Positions 24,501-34,373 of a stretch of 64,000 bases of DNA are shown piece after piece. The position numbers were made by a program, and so were the translations under genes. Positions within the stretch are counted from its first letter, which is position 1; every line of letters starts with the position of its first letter. The notes beneath the pieces are model-generated. The model made no database searches and was not told the DNA's origin. It was given only the letters and a program-made list of their open reading frames with translations. Source of the DNA: Episyrphus balteatus (taxonomy: Eukaryota > Arthropoda > Insecta > Diptera > Syrphidae). The stretch lies in assembly GCF_945859705.1 (NCBI RefSeq), contig NC_079134.1, positions 13,247,545 to 13,311,544 on the forward strand. Reading direction: 5' to 3'.

Positions 24501-27500
24501 GATTTAAAATTTTGTCCGTATACAACGCCACATAATTTGTTTTCTTTTTGAAAACATAATTATATTTGCCATATAAAAACTAAAATTTTTTTGTAGATGG
24601 TCTGCCCGACAAAAATGCTTGAGAATAAAAGTGTGCGAGAAATTTGCGTACCTTCGGGGCCCCCTGAGAATGGGGGCCCTGGGCACTGGCCCCGTGTTCC
24701 CTTATGGTAAAGACGGCATTGCAGATATAGTTGACCAACTTTTTAACCCAATTATCTCGACAAGCGAAACTTTAAAATTATTATTAACGTGTACCGGCAA
24801 ACTATTTTAAAAATAAAAGTTATTCGCAATTTAATTATTTTGATGTTGAAGTTGTATGCCCGCTAGGAATGTGTAAGTAGGTAAGGTAAGGCAGAAGATA
24901 ATTAAATACCGTTGTTGTTACTTTCAAGGTCACATGACTTTTTGTTTCTATAACCAAGAAGGTAATGTTGGTAGTAGGTAAGATACCTGAGGTATCAAGA
25001 TTCTCATTTAATTGCACCATGGAAAATGTTGAATGGTTGAATTATATGATGATGACCCCTAACTACCTGGTGGTTTAAAAAAATATTAAAACTGTTTGTG
25101 GTTTGTGGATGTACCATGTACCTACACGATAGTTGAAAGAAAATCTGCAAAGTCTCTGCGTATGATACTTCATGTTTTCAAGGTTGTTTAAATGTTGTTT
25201 GCATATACCGTGAGAATTTTAATGAATGGTTACCATCAATGTTGAGGAAGGTATATCGTTTATATATACCTACTGTACATATACGTTTATAGTATTTATC
25301 ATATATGATGCAAAATAATTAGGTACCTACACGCGAAATTTGACATTGTTAAATATTATAATAATAATCTTCAAAACATTTGACTCATATTTTTAACATA
25401 CATTTTCAATTTTATACGAATTCAGACCTAGCGATCTTTACTCTGTTAAATTTTTAACCGCTTTTCATCTCGCAGAAAAAAAAAGATAATTTAATGAATT
25501 TAAGGTCCTTCTTCTTCTTTTTCCTTTTATGCCTTTCATTAATTGGTCCAAAGATCCTGATGATAAAACTTCTTTAATTCCTTTTAATGTCAGTAATGAT
25601 TCTGAAAGTATAGTTGTGGATACTTTCTCTGAATTCGGATTAAAGCAAATAAATTGCTTTCCAAATAGTTTGAATAGATTCCTTGACTTAGTGTTTGTTG
25701 ATACCGAGTTCAGGGTGGGTATTCACAACCCAAACCCACCCCCATTGAGGAATTCTGACAATCATGTTTGTCTTTCTCTAAAATTTTCCTTTTATAAATA
25801 CTTAAAACTGCAAAATAGTAACCTTTCTTATAATTTTAAAAAATGTAAATTTAATGAAATATCCAATGTAATTATATCTTCCTGTCAGCCATCTGTCTTG
25901 AACAACTGCGAAATTAACATTGCATATAATTTTCTTACTAATTCTTTAAAAGAGGCAATTGATTTATTTATACCTAAAATCTCTAAAAATTATGCATCAA
26001 AACCTAAATGGTTCAACAAAAAACTAATAAATATTAACAACAGAAAAAACAAAGCTTTTAAACTATTTAGAAATTCAATTAATGATTTAGTTCTCTATAA
26101 CAAATATCTTCGATTACAAAAGGAGTTTGATTTTTTAAACAAATTCCTTTATAGACAATATGTCTTGAATATGGAGACTAATCTCAAAAAAAATAGTAAA
26201 TGTTTTTGGAAATTCATAAATGAAAAAAAGAGCTCAGCTGGTATTCCAAACATAGTTCATTTCGATGGTGAAACATCTAGTGACCCATTTAAAATGTGCA
26301 ATATGTTCGCAAGCTTTTTTCGTTCAGTGTACAAACCATCTGTACCATCAACCATGGAGAACTCCGATTCTAACTTTAACTTAGTAAGCATTGGTGATTT
26401 ACAAATATCTTCTGAAGAAATTGAAGATGAATTGAGAATGTTGAACGATGATAAACATCCAGGAGCGGATGGAATTGTTCCATTAGTGTTAAAAAATTGT
26501 GCAAAAGCTCTGGCTTGTCCACTCTCAGTCATTTTTAACCGTTCCCTTCATGAAGGTATTTTCCTCGATGCTTGGAAATTATCATACATTCACCCAGTTT
26601 TTAAATCAGGTTGTAAGAATGAAGTTTGTAACTATCGTCCGATCTGTAAAATTCCTGTAATACCTAAACTATTCGAAAAAATCGTTTATAACAAATTAGT
26701 ATTTCTTTTGAAAGAAGTTATTTCTCCTCTCCAGCATGGCTTCGTAAATGGGAGGTCTACTACTACGAACCTTGTAGTCTTTAATAACTATTTAGTTAAC
26801 TCCCTTGAACGTGGTTTTCAATGTGACGTAGTTTATACGGATTTTTCGAAGGCTTTTGATCGCGTAAATCATTCAATATTGCTATCAAAATTGAAAAAAA
26901 TTGGGTTTTTCTCCTCGATCTTAAAATGGTTAGAATCTTACCTTACAGGTAGAACACAACGTGTTCAAATCAACAATATTCTTTCTGATTCTGTAAATGT
27001 TACTTCTGGCGTCCCGCAAGGTAGTCATTTAGGACCACTATTGTTTCTTATTTTCATTAACGATATTCCTGATCAGTTCAATAATTGCAAATGTTTAATG
27101 TATGCTGACGACATTAAACTCTATATCAGAATCAAGTCAACTCTCGATTGTATTCATTTACAAAGAGACTTGAATAGGCTTTTCGAGTGGTGTGAAGTTA
27201 ACGACCTTCATCTAAATGTTTCTAAATGTCAGTGTATGTCTTTTTATCGAAGTCAATTCCCAATAATTTTTTCATATAGTTTAGGTGAAACACCTTTAGC
27301 CAGAATTATTGAAAAAAAAGATCTTGGGGTTATATTCGATCTTAGATTAAACTTTTCTGATCACATTGACTATATTGTCTCCAAAGCAAGCTCAATGCTT
27401 GGTTTCATTTATCGTAACTCAAAAGATTTCTCAGATCCTTTTACGTTAAGATCACTATATTTCAGCTTCGTTCGATCTATTTTGGAATACTGCTGCATTG

Positions 27501-30500
27501 TATGGAACCCTATGTATAAAACTCATTCTATGAGAATTGAAAGGATTCAAAAGCGTTTCACCAGAATGGCTATCAAAATTCTTCATTGGAATATTGATAT
27601 GCCTTCTTATACTTCGAGGTGTTTGTTATTGGGAATTCAATCTCTTGAATCTAGAAGAATATATTTTGAAATAATGTTCATAAGAGATATTATTAACTTT
27701 AAAATCAATTGCCCTTTCTTGCTTTCTTTAGTCTGTTGGTATGCTCCTGAGCGTAATCTTCGTTCTCGATTGCTATTTGAGATCCCTTTTCACAAGGTGA
27801 ATTATGGTTACAATGAAGCTATTACTCGTTGTTTAAGACAGGCTAACTCAGTTTGTAACATTACTGACTTCAATATGTTTTTAAGCAGAGATGTATTTAA
27901 AAAAAATATTATGTCTTTTTTCTTCTCTGGTGGGTAGAATATATATATTATAAGTCTTATTGTATTCTGTAGTCTATAAGAGATTTATAACTCTGCTTGA
28001 CGAAATAAATAAATAAATAAATAAATATTCGGCACTACATGTTGACTTCAGAATTTGGCGGCAAGCCTCCCAGTTTTCTATTGTTCCATTACTGAGACCA
28101 ACCGAATGAGTTTTAGCAGCGGCGGCCTTACGAATTGCGATATTCAATTACTACATAATACATTTTTCAATTATGTTTTAAATGCGTAAATTAGTTAAGT
28201 AATTTTATTTTTACTTACCGCTATGTTATAACCCGAATAAAAAATTAAGAAGCAAAATCAAAAGTTTTAGATAAAAAAAAATATAGTGAATAAAATCCAT
28301 ACATGTTTTTAAAAAAATTGCTTGGGTTGTTGCGTGAGGCCCCTGCAAGAGCGAGGCCCCCGGGGGTTTGCCCAGTTCGCCAACCCCTAAGGCCGCCACT
28401 GAGTTTTAGGCCCTAATAAACAGCAAAGCGAAAGGACTCGACCCTCCAAGTTGGGGACCCTTGCCACTATGGACGTAGAAAAAGCAGTACTCGTACGTTA
28501 GTAAGAAATGAACCAACTGTTCAGATGTAAAAGATGTAAACGAAAATTGGACAATCAATTTCGGATTAGCACGTGGAATGTCCAGACTTTAAACAGCTCA
28601 CTTGCAACCACACAAATACTGGATATCCTGAATATATAGCAGATGTTGCAGAAAATACGTATGGTAGGAAAGAGCGGCTTTGTGGTGAGTAGAAGATTTA
28701 GGTAAGAAGTATTAAGTTCTTAGAACTTCGAGCCCTTTTTGCCATTTTATCTTATCTACAATTATCTTTGGCAATTTTAACGCTAAGATTGGAAAGAAAG
28801 TTAGTTTTTAGTTTCATCTGCGAAAAGCATAGCTTGTACGAAAACATCTCCGGTTACATGCTCAAGTAAATCGACTTGACAGCAAAAAGCACACCTTGAA
28901 TCGAACTCATCAAAAACAATCATGAAGGAGTTTTACTTCAAAAGAGACTACAAAAAAAAGGAGCCTTTAAAATTATAAGACATTAAAGTCTAAACCAGAA
29001 CTGTTTTTAACAATGCAAGTCACCTTGACTTTAAATTGCAACAAACTCCTTTTTTGGAATTTTGTTTAAATATATGCCAGGAGCTAACTGTCTGGTACGC
29101 GAAAAACCGTTTAATTTTCAGACTTTTTTTTTTCAGTTTTTAACTTACCAAAGGTTCATTTTATAGTTCAAAACTTCTTGAAATAAAACACTTCCAAAGT
29201 TTGATATTTTTCCCACAAACTAAAGTAGGCAATATATGGCGTCCAGCCATGAGACTGGTAGCCAGCGTTGCCAACCCGTTCAGTCAAAATTATGCCTCAC
29301 TTGAAAAAAAATTATGCCTTTTCAAATAAATTATGCCTCAATTTAAATTTCTTAGTTTATGCTTAAAAATTATATACAAAAAGTACACAAGTACACAAAA
29401 CGAAATGTTTATTTAATCAATTTATACATTAAGGGCCAATTTTTAAATAGTCAGATAAACCTCAGATAGAGATTATTCCTAGGAATAAAATTTTTTATAT
29501 TGAAATTTATTCTTCTGATAGTCTAACTGACGATTGAATAGGCAACTTATTTGTCACGTAACGGAAACTTTTTTTCTTCGAAAAGAATATTTCAAGACGT
29601 TGCTTCATATAATTGGAAGAAATTAGCGGCCAATTTTTTTCACCAATAAAAAATATTAGCCTATTTGCAAGCGTTTTAGACCTTTTTACAGCAACAAAAT
29701 TAGATTCTTTTCTAGTAAAAGTGATAAGTGTAAACAAAATTCTTCGAAAAATTAAACACTACCAAGAGATGGTAAAAACAAATTCTGTATATAAAATTTC
29801 GAACAACCTTTATTTAAAAGACATAGAAAATATAAGTTTTTAGTCTTTTTATCAAAATATTTAAAAAAAATATAAGAAAGTTTTAAAATATAAATCAAGA
29901 GTAGAAAGGAAAAAATTATGCCTTTTTGGCAAAAAATAAGCCTCAATGCCTTAGCTAATAAAATTATGCCTAAAAGGCATAATTATGCCTCAGTTGGCAT
30001 CGCTGCTGGTAGCTGAAGGCTACTGCATGCAAAGTGTGAACATTTTGAAAATCGTATACATATACAAATACATGATTGGTACATATATTACTTTACACAG
30101 TAATATCTAAATATATACCACAAAAACGATCTTCAAAAACATCACGCTTTATATGCAACAGTGTATAGATTTTTTTAACACCAGTCTCATGGCTGTACGT
30201 GTACGCCTTTGGACCTTGCCCCATATAATTTTGCCTTATCTCCTTTCCAACTTTTGGAGTTATTTATTTCAAGGAGTTTTGAACCCACAGAACTTTAATC
30301 AAAAAAGTTAATGCAAAATGTAGGTATCTTCTTTAACTAGTTCCTATTGACTTTTTACATAATATGAACTTTTTGAAAAATATAAACCCTAAAAAGCGTC
30401 AAAAAATTTCCCGGTTTTGCCCAAAATGATCTAAGTTTATCAATCTCTAAAGTTCAATGTCCTGCAACATAAGAAATGCTTATTCATAGCAATAAAAAAA

Positions 30501-31462
30501 ATGTGTCTCATCTTGGGTAGTTATTTACGTTAGAAGTTAAGAAAGATATGTTTGTTTAAAGTTGCAATTTTAAAGAAAAAGAAAATATGTAGATTTATGA
30601 AAAGATAAACTAACATGTGATGGGAAGTTTGACAGTGATGAGAAACCTACTTTAAAAAAAAAATTGCAGAGAAAACAATTGCATTCAAATTCTTCTTATT
30701 GTAAAATTCCTGTAATAATGTCATGAAAAACGTGTTATTTTTTTTTGGGTGCAAAATGCCTTTGTGGCTCTTGTCCAAAGAATGAAAACATTGTGCATAT
30801 ATTGTCTTCTTATGCAGTGGTAGGTAACTGGTTTGCATTCAAACCTATATTACATGCACCTGCATTGTTTCTTATTTATCTGCAAACAGTGATATCTCTG
30901 TATATAAATTTAAGGCAGTCAAAAATAAAATAAATATCTTCCTCATAAGTTACATATTTTGAAAAACAAAACTTAATGACTCATTAATTTATGTTTTCTT
31001 CATTTTGTGTAGGTATTTATGTTTTCTAATCACATTTAAAAAAAAGTTCAGATAACGACTCGTATAAACTTCAGGTAGTATCTTAAAATTAATTAAAATT
31101 CTTTCCACATTTATTTTTAATATATCAAACCATTAACAAACACACACAAAAAATATTTGATTAAAGAAAAACAATAAACAAAACATAAAAACTCGTAAAT
31201 ATTTCGATACACCATTTGCATGCATATTACAAAATTTATTTCATTATAACTCACCCGCCCATTTTCCATATTTTTCAATCAACGACTTTTGAGAATTCGG
31301 TTGAAAGTATGGCTCCAAAATTGATTTGATAATTGAAATCACTGATTTAAAATTATCATACAAATAAATAGATAATGCGTAAATACCAATAAAATATATA
31401 AATGTTTTCCAGTAATCCAAAAGGATACCAATTCGAAGGATATTCAATAGATTTTCAATCAT
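18475..31462 (-). CDS. SDR gene A: 17-beta-HSD12/HSDL1-like dehydrogenase, six coding exons, 334 aa
   Basis: Joined minus-strand exons 31462-31255, 20096-19974, 19895-19785, 19161-18941, 18883-18656 and 18588-18475 total 1005 nt, keep one frame and all use GT-AG introns. The protein is a classical short-chain dehydrogenase/reductase: a hydrophobic N-terminal segment (residues about 1-50, likely ER membrane anchor), the NAD(P)-binding motif TGSTDGIG at 72-79, NNVG at 149-152, and the catalytic set Asn176, Ser204, Tyr217 and Lys221 (YSATK). Length and the W-A-(V/I)-V/I-TG joint at the first exon junction fit the 17-beta-hydroxysteroid dehydrogenase 12 / very-long-chain 3-oxoacyl-CoA reductase / HSDL1 group, which reduces keto groups of steroids or fatty acyl-CoA. 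The substrate cannot be told from sequence. Intron 1 is about 11.2 kb and filled with mobile elements; the others are 57-623 nt. A tandem paralogue lies upstream at 37-46 kb. Confidence 0.88.
18656..18883 (-). CDS. Gene A exon 5
   Basis: 228 nt, 76 codons, phase 0 at both ends. Encodes KYVKSLTLALQEEL, the substrate-loop region VTPLFLVTKMN, and AVFTLGRT-x5-GYWTHGLQ, all recognisable in HSD12/HSDL1 proteins. Confidence 0.88.
18941..19161 (-). CDS. Gene A exon 4 (catalytic core)
   Basis: 221 nt from acceptor ATTACAG to donor GTGAGT. It carries VNNVGKMYDYPDEL, the catalytic Asn in NINVAA, IVNISSGS and the YSATK active site, which ends the exon exactly in phase 0. Confidence 0.9.
19785..19895 (-). 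CDS. Gene A exon 3
   Basis: 111 nt between acceptor TTACAG and donor GTGGGT. Encodes KTKWIVADFAKG, the beta4 region, to IPVGIL. The ADF-x-KG motif is typical of this SDR subgroup. Confidence 0.86.
   Translation of the reverse strand, partial: NWNLKSRPNGLLLISPKEKKFMNTFEKNWMGYQLVF
19974..20096 (-). CDS. Gene A exon 2 (cofactor-binding)
   Basis: 123 nt. After acceptor TTGTAG it encodes VITGSTDGIGKEYAKELA, the Rossmann-fold dinucleotide motif, through VAKEI. Donor GTAAAT. Same length as gene B exon 2. Confidence 0.88.
21712..21979. mobile_element. TIR fragment, Penelope-associated sequence likely
   Basis: Inverted ends of about 40 bp (GTCTTGTTTATAAATTTTTT pairing with its complement at 21940-21979). 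Contains GAAACGTCTTTTTCACGACT-like modules shared with the 3' region of the Penelope-like element at 43.15 kb, and CTGAAGAAGAAACGTTGG, a phrase reminiscent of PLE 3' sequences. Confidence 0.4.
21980..23363. other. Intron 1 of gene A: unassigned
   Basis: Frames of 70-97 codons at 22173-22624 overlap on both strands and have no recognisable family. No splice pairing found. Confidence 0.5.
23364..24729. mobile_element. hAT element (non-autonomous), TSD CAGATATA
   Basis: 1350-bp element 23372-24721 with ends CAGGGCCGTCTTTA and (reverse complement) CAATGCCGTCTTTA and GGGGCCC-rich subterminal repeats, between perfect 8-bp duplications CAGATATA (23364-23371, 24722-24729). 8-bp TSD and CAGGG-type ends define hAT. 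The frames inside are short and unrecognised. An R2 module (GTTATTAACGGTACCTACTT at 23851) is nested inside. Confidence 0.85.
25500..28027 (+). mobile_element. 5'-truncated CR1/Jockey-type LINE copy
   Basis: Span of the retroelement: ORF2 from about 25529 plus an 80-90 nt 3' UTR ending in AAAT repeats (28003-28027), the usual simple-repeat tail of such LINEs. The left limit is approximate; I did not find a convincing target-site duplication. Confidence 0.75.
25529..27937 (+). CDS. LINE ORF2: endonuclease C-terminus plus reverse transcriptase (802 aa)
   Basis: An uninterrupted 802-codon frame of a non-LTR retrotransposon, probably CR1/Jockey group. The N-terminus is only the end of an APE-type endonuclease: PFINWSKDP resembles the GDFN-x-P-x-x-W region, then RFLDLVFVD and SDNH (the Ser-Asp-x-His end motif). 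The RT follows: KHPGADGI near residue 306, YTDFSKAFDRVNH near 435, SGVPQGSHLGPLLFLIFIND near 493 and the catalytic YADD at 525-528, then the usual LINE thumb (WCEVNDLHLNVSKC, ILEYCCIVWNP). It is 5'-truncated, as most LINE copies are, and lies antisense in intron 1 of gene A. The intact frame suggests a young insertion. The element's 3' end is an (AAAT)n run at about 28003-28027. Confidence 0.88.
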   Translation: MPFINWSKDPDDKTSLIPFNVSNDSESIVVDTFSEFGLKQINCFPNSLNRFLDLVFVDTEFRVGIHNPNPPPLRNSDNHVCLSLKFSFYKYLKLQNSNLSYNFKKCKFNEISNVIISSCQPSVLNNCEINIAYNFLTNSLKEAIDLFIPKISKNYASKPKWFNKKLININNRKNKAFKLFRNSINDLVLYNKYLRLQKEFDFLNKFLYRQYVLNMETNLKKNSKCFWKFINEKKSSAGIPNIVHFDGETSSDPFKMCNMFASFFRSVYKPSVPSTMENSDSNFNLVSIGDLQISSEEIEDELRMLNDDKHPGADGIVPLVLKNCAKALACPLSVIFNRSLHEGIFLDAWKLSYIHPVFKSGCKNEVCNYRPICKIPVIPKLFEKIVYNKLVFLLKEVISPLQHGFVNGRSTTTNLVVFNNYLVNSLERGFQCDVVYTDFSKAFDRVNHSILLSKLKKIGFFSSILKWLESYLTGRTQRVQINNILSDSVNVTSGVPQGSHLGPLLFLIFINDIPDQFNNCKCLMYADDIKLYIRIKSTLDCIHLQRDLNRLFEWCEVNDLHLNVSKCQCMSFYRSQFPIIFSYSLGETPLARIIEKKDLGVIFDLRLNFSDHIDYIVSKASSMLGFIYRNSKDFSDPFTLRSLYFSFVRSILEYCCIVWNPMYKTHSMRIERIQKRFTRMAIKILHWNIDMPSYTSRCLLLGIQSLESRRIYFEIMFIRDIINFKINCPFLLSLVCWYAPERNLRSRLLFEIPFHKVNYGYNEAITRCLRQANSVCNITDFNMFLSRDVFKKNIMSFFFSGG
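28109..28409. mobile_element. hAT MITE, TSD AGTTTTAG
   Basis: 285-bp element 28117-28401, ends CAGCGGCGGCCTTA and (reverse complement) CAGTGGCGGCCTTA, between perfect 8-bp duplications AGTTTTAG. Right half is rich in GGCCCC/GGGGCC. Non-coding. Confidence 0.85.
28541..28638 (+). pseudogene. LINE endonuclease N-terminal relic
   Basis: An open frame reads RKLDNQFRISTWNVQTLNSS and on to ILDILNI before a stop. (I/S)-x-TWNV-(R/Q)-TLN is the opening signature of APE endonucleases of RTE/R4-type LINEs. Only this short piece is recognisable. It is a different lineage from the LINE just upstream. Confidence 0.5.
29255..30013. mobile_element. hAT MITE, TSD CTGGTAGC
   Basis: 743-bp element 29263-30005, ends CAGCGTTGCCAAC and (reverse complement) CAGCGATGCCAAC, between perfect 8-bp duplications CTGGTAGC. 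Subterminal iterations of ATTATGCCT (at least seven, both arms). The start of a Harbinger-like MITE (GGGCCAATTTTTAAATAGTC, 29434) is nested within. Confidence 0.85.
30014..31243. other. Intron 1 of gene A: unassigned
   Basis: AT-rich; no repeats or coding recognised. Confidence 0.5.
31255..31462 (-). CDS. Gene A exon 1 (membrane anchor)
   Basis: Encodes residues 1-69 plus one base, starting MIENLLNILRIG, with a hydrophobic stretch about 15-45 and ending EKYGKWAG at the donor GTGAGT (31254-31249). The same phase-1 donor follows KFGSWAG in gene B. Confidence 0.82.
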
Positions 31463-31525
31463 TTTAATGCTTTTTTTTTAAATTGAAATTTAAATGTGTT
31501 TCAAACGAACACGCTACAAAGTTTC

Positions 31526-31558
31526 TTATCACTAAAATAAATCGTTACACTTTGATAA
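31526..31558. promoter_or_regulatory. Pair of inverted GATA sites upstream of gene A
   Basis: TTCTTATCAC at 31524-31533 and TTTGATAAGA at 31551-31560 are two HGATAR sites in opposite orientation, 65-100 nt before the gene A start codon. GATA factors drive gut and fat-body genes in flies, which would suit a lipid/steroid reductase. The role is inferred only from motif and position. Confidence 0.35.
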
Positions 31559-32132
31559 GAAAGATTATAATGAAGTTCAACTAATCGCACTTTAACAAAG
31601 TAAACATTTTTTTTTTAATTTTTGTTTATTTACAGTAGCAGCGTGTACTATAGCACCACCAACCGACCGTAAGTGTTGATTAATTTTTAGCTTCCTTCTG
31701 CAAACAAAGATCATCGACTGAAGCCACCAGTTGAATATTTTCAAATCCGCAGCCGCATCGAGGAAAATCGTTACAAACGTTGCCGCACTCCAAACAAATT
31801 CACATACATACAAATCGTATGAATGTGCATGTGTTTAAAGTGCAGATAAGTATACATTTTATACTAGCATACCACCGCATCAGGCCGGCAACCGTACTGA
31901 ATCTTGCCTCCTCCATGGACTGATAACATAACTCACATATGCGTGTTTGTCTTTTATTTTTGCTTGTGAGTTGTGACGTATTAATTAATGACGAAACGGC
32001 TTTAAGTAAAGATTAGTTGCTATCAGAGTACAACAACCTAATAGTCTGAGATGGTGAGTTGCATTACGTAAACAAATTCAGTGTTCATTTTTTACTTGCG
32101 ATTCAAATGTAAGTTTTTTTTTATTGAAAATC

Positions 32133-32732
32133 ATTATTAACGGTACCTGCCATAGAACCGTTTTTTTTTTTCAAATCCGATTATCTCCGAAAGTGCTTAT
32201 TCGATTTCAACGAAACTTTTTATAAAGAAGCATTTATATGATTTTAGTATAAGCCAAAAATAAAATTTACAAAAAAATAATTTTTTGATTTTTGAAAAAA
32301 ATTTTTTTTGAAAAATCAAATTTTCGAAAAAGGGACATTGAATTTTTTTGAAATTTTGTTTTTAGATGTTGATTAAAGATTTATATAAAATGGCATACCA
32401 ATTTTATTTTAAAACTTTTTTTCCAAAAAATTATTTATAAATAATTAGTTTTTTAAAAAATGGCTCTAACGATTTTGAATTTTTTTTTCTAAAAATGCAT
32501 CTTAATATATCAATCAAAACTGCATACTTGTTTTGGAGGGCAATTTGATTTCAGATTTTATTTTATTTTTTTAAAAAACGAATTTTATTTTATTTTTTTT
32601 TTAAATTTTTTTTTTGTTGTACCCATATAGTAGGTACCTACATTTTCCAAACTTCTATATAAAAAGTCTTAAAAAATTAAGCAACTTTAACTCTAAGAGC
32701 AAGTTCGTGCGACCCAGTCGTGCATTTTATTT
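32133..32732 (-). repeat. R1/R2 repeat, copy d
   Basis: Runs from GTTATTAACGGTACCTGCCA-like R2 start to GAGCAAG-x-TCGTGCGACCCAGTCGTGCA, the reversed R1 5' end. Sits just upstream of gene A. AT-rich, non-coding. Confidence 0.55.
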
Positions 32733-33698
32733 TTTTACAAAATGCTAAAACAATTGTCTAAGACACCATTTTGCAATACAACAGGAAATGACAAATTTGT
32801 TATTTCTTTTCTTTGAGCTGAATAAATTTTGGCAATTTTACATAATGCCCAACGAAACAATGAAGAAAGGGACATAAAATTTGAAGTTTGGCTCTACAAA
32901 GATATTCAATTGATATGAAGCCATCTTACTATTATTGTGTTTCCTCATTAACAAATTTGAAAGGAAAAAGTATTACATAATTTTAATGTTTGAAATATTT
33001 TAATTTGTTCCTAAAAAAAGATATGAAAAACTTTGTTTATTTGAACCTCTTTTTACTTTTTTTTAAATGAAGTCCAAATAAAAGATCAATTAGTCATTGG
33101 AATAATAGGTTAAATAAATGGTGTTTTTTTAACAACTCCACGTCTCAGACTACAAATCTAATGTGGTTGTGACCATTCTTGCGTTGAATCGGCATGTCTG
33201 TCTGTAACATTGTATTACTCAGATGCGTTGACCACTTTCACTGAATAGATGAAAATTGATTAGGTTTCCGTATGCAACATGTTGTATACATTTAACGATT
33301 TTAAACAAAAAATAAAGTGTACGACTGGGTTGTAGGTATTTGCTTCAAAACTCAAAGTTGCAACATTAAATTAAATTATATTAAAACTATTACTTTTTTC
33401 AATAAATTGAGTGTCAAGCCATTTTTTATAGTAATTAATTTAAAAAATAAAAATTGGAAAATCTTCAAATCCTTCAATAAATATTTGCTACGCGTCGGGT
33501 GGTACTAGCTCGAGAAATGTGTACAAAAAACTAAACTCGCAGTAGTTTTATTTGAAATTTGACTAAAATATTGTGTTTAATTTTTCAACGAAAGTGGAAT
33601 GTTTGTGTTCCTTTATATCGAAAATAAAAGTAAATAATGTGCACGACTGGGTCGCACGTACATCTTCTTGCTGCAGTTCAAAGCACTTTTATGTTAGC

Positions 33699-34184
33699 TT
33701 AAGCCCAGTACGCAGATCGCGCTAAACTAAATTTTATCTCGACAATTTTTATCTCTACACGCGTTCGCTAAAAGCCAAGATAAATTTAAATTTAAAAATA
33801 ACGGCTGAATCACAGTTTCATTTACTTATACCTGCTTACATTCAATATTACATACATATTTATTTTTACCTGGAGAATACCTTTTTTACGCTCTCATTTT
33901 GTTTTGTTCCTCTTCTTTTACTATATTCCAAGGTTTTTTTGCCTCTTATTCCTTGCAGCAACAACAACGACCACAAAAATGTCAAAATTTGTCTGTGAAA
34001 AAATGCGCTGAGCATTATTTCGCGAGCTAAATTGAGTGGAGACTTTTTGCAAAAGTAGTAGATGACAATTTGAATTTAGCGCGTGAACTGCGTACTACCT
34101 GGCTAAAAATCCTCGCTAAAATTTATCTTTGGAGGAAATTTGTATGAAAGATAAATTTTAGCGTGATCTGCGTACTAGGCTTTA
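33699..34184. mobile_element. PIF/Harbinger-like MITE nested in R1, TSD TTA
   Basis: 480-bp element 33702-34181 with ends AGCCCAGTACGCAGATC and (reverse complement) AGCCTAGTACGCAGATC (16/17), flanked by TTA both sides. Comparison with R1 copies b and f, which read through this point without it, confirms the insertion. Subterminal GCGCTAAA/TTTTAGCG repeats. Confidence 0.8.
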
Positions 34185-34373
34185 CTTGTAGATTTTAAGA
34201 GTTGCCTCTATATAAATTTTAAAGAAATTTTGTTGATATTGGGTAAGAGCCAACAATTAGGGCATTTTGTTATTTGAAGAAATTTGAAGTTTTTTGAAAA
34301 AAAAAACTGAAAAACGCAGTTTAGTCAAAATCGTTCGAAAAATTTGTATGGGAGGTACACTTTCTAAGCGATG

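Noticed and set aside
31592..31813. 73-codon minus-strand ORF upstream of gene A
   Set aside because: In the 5' flank, Lys-rich end, no family and no splice connection; probably chance.
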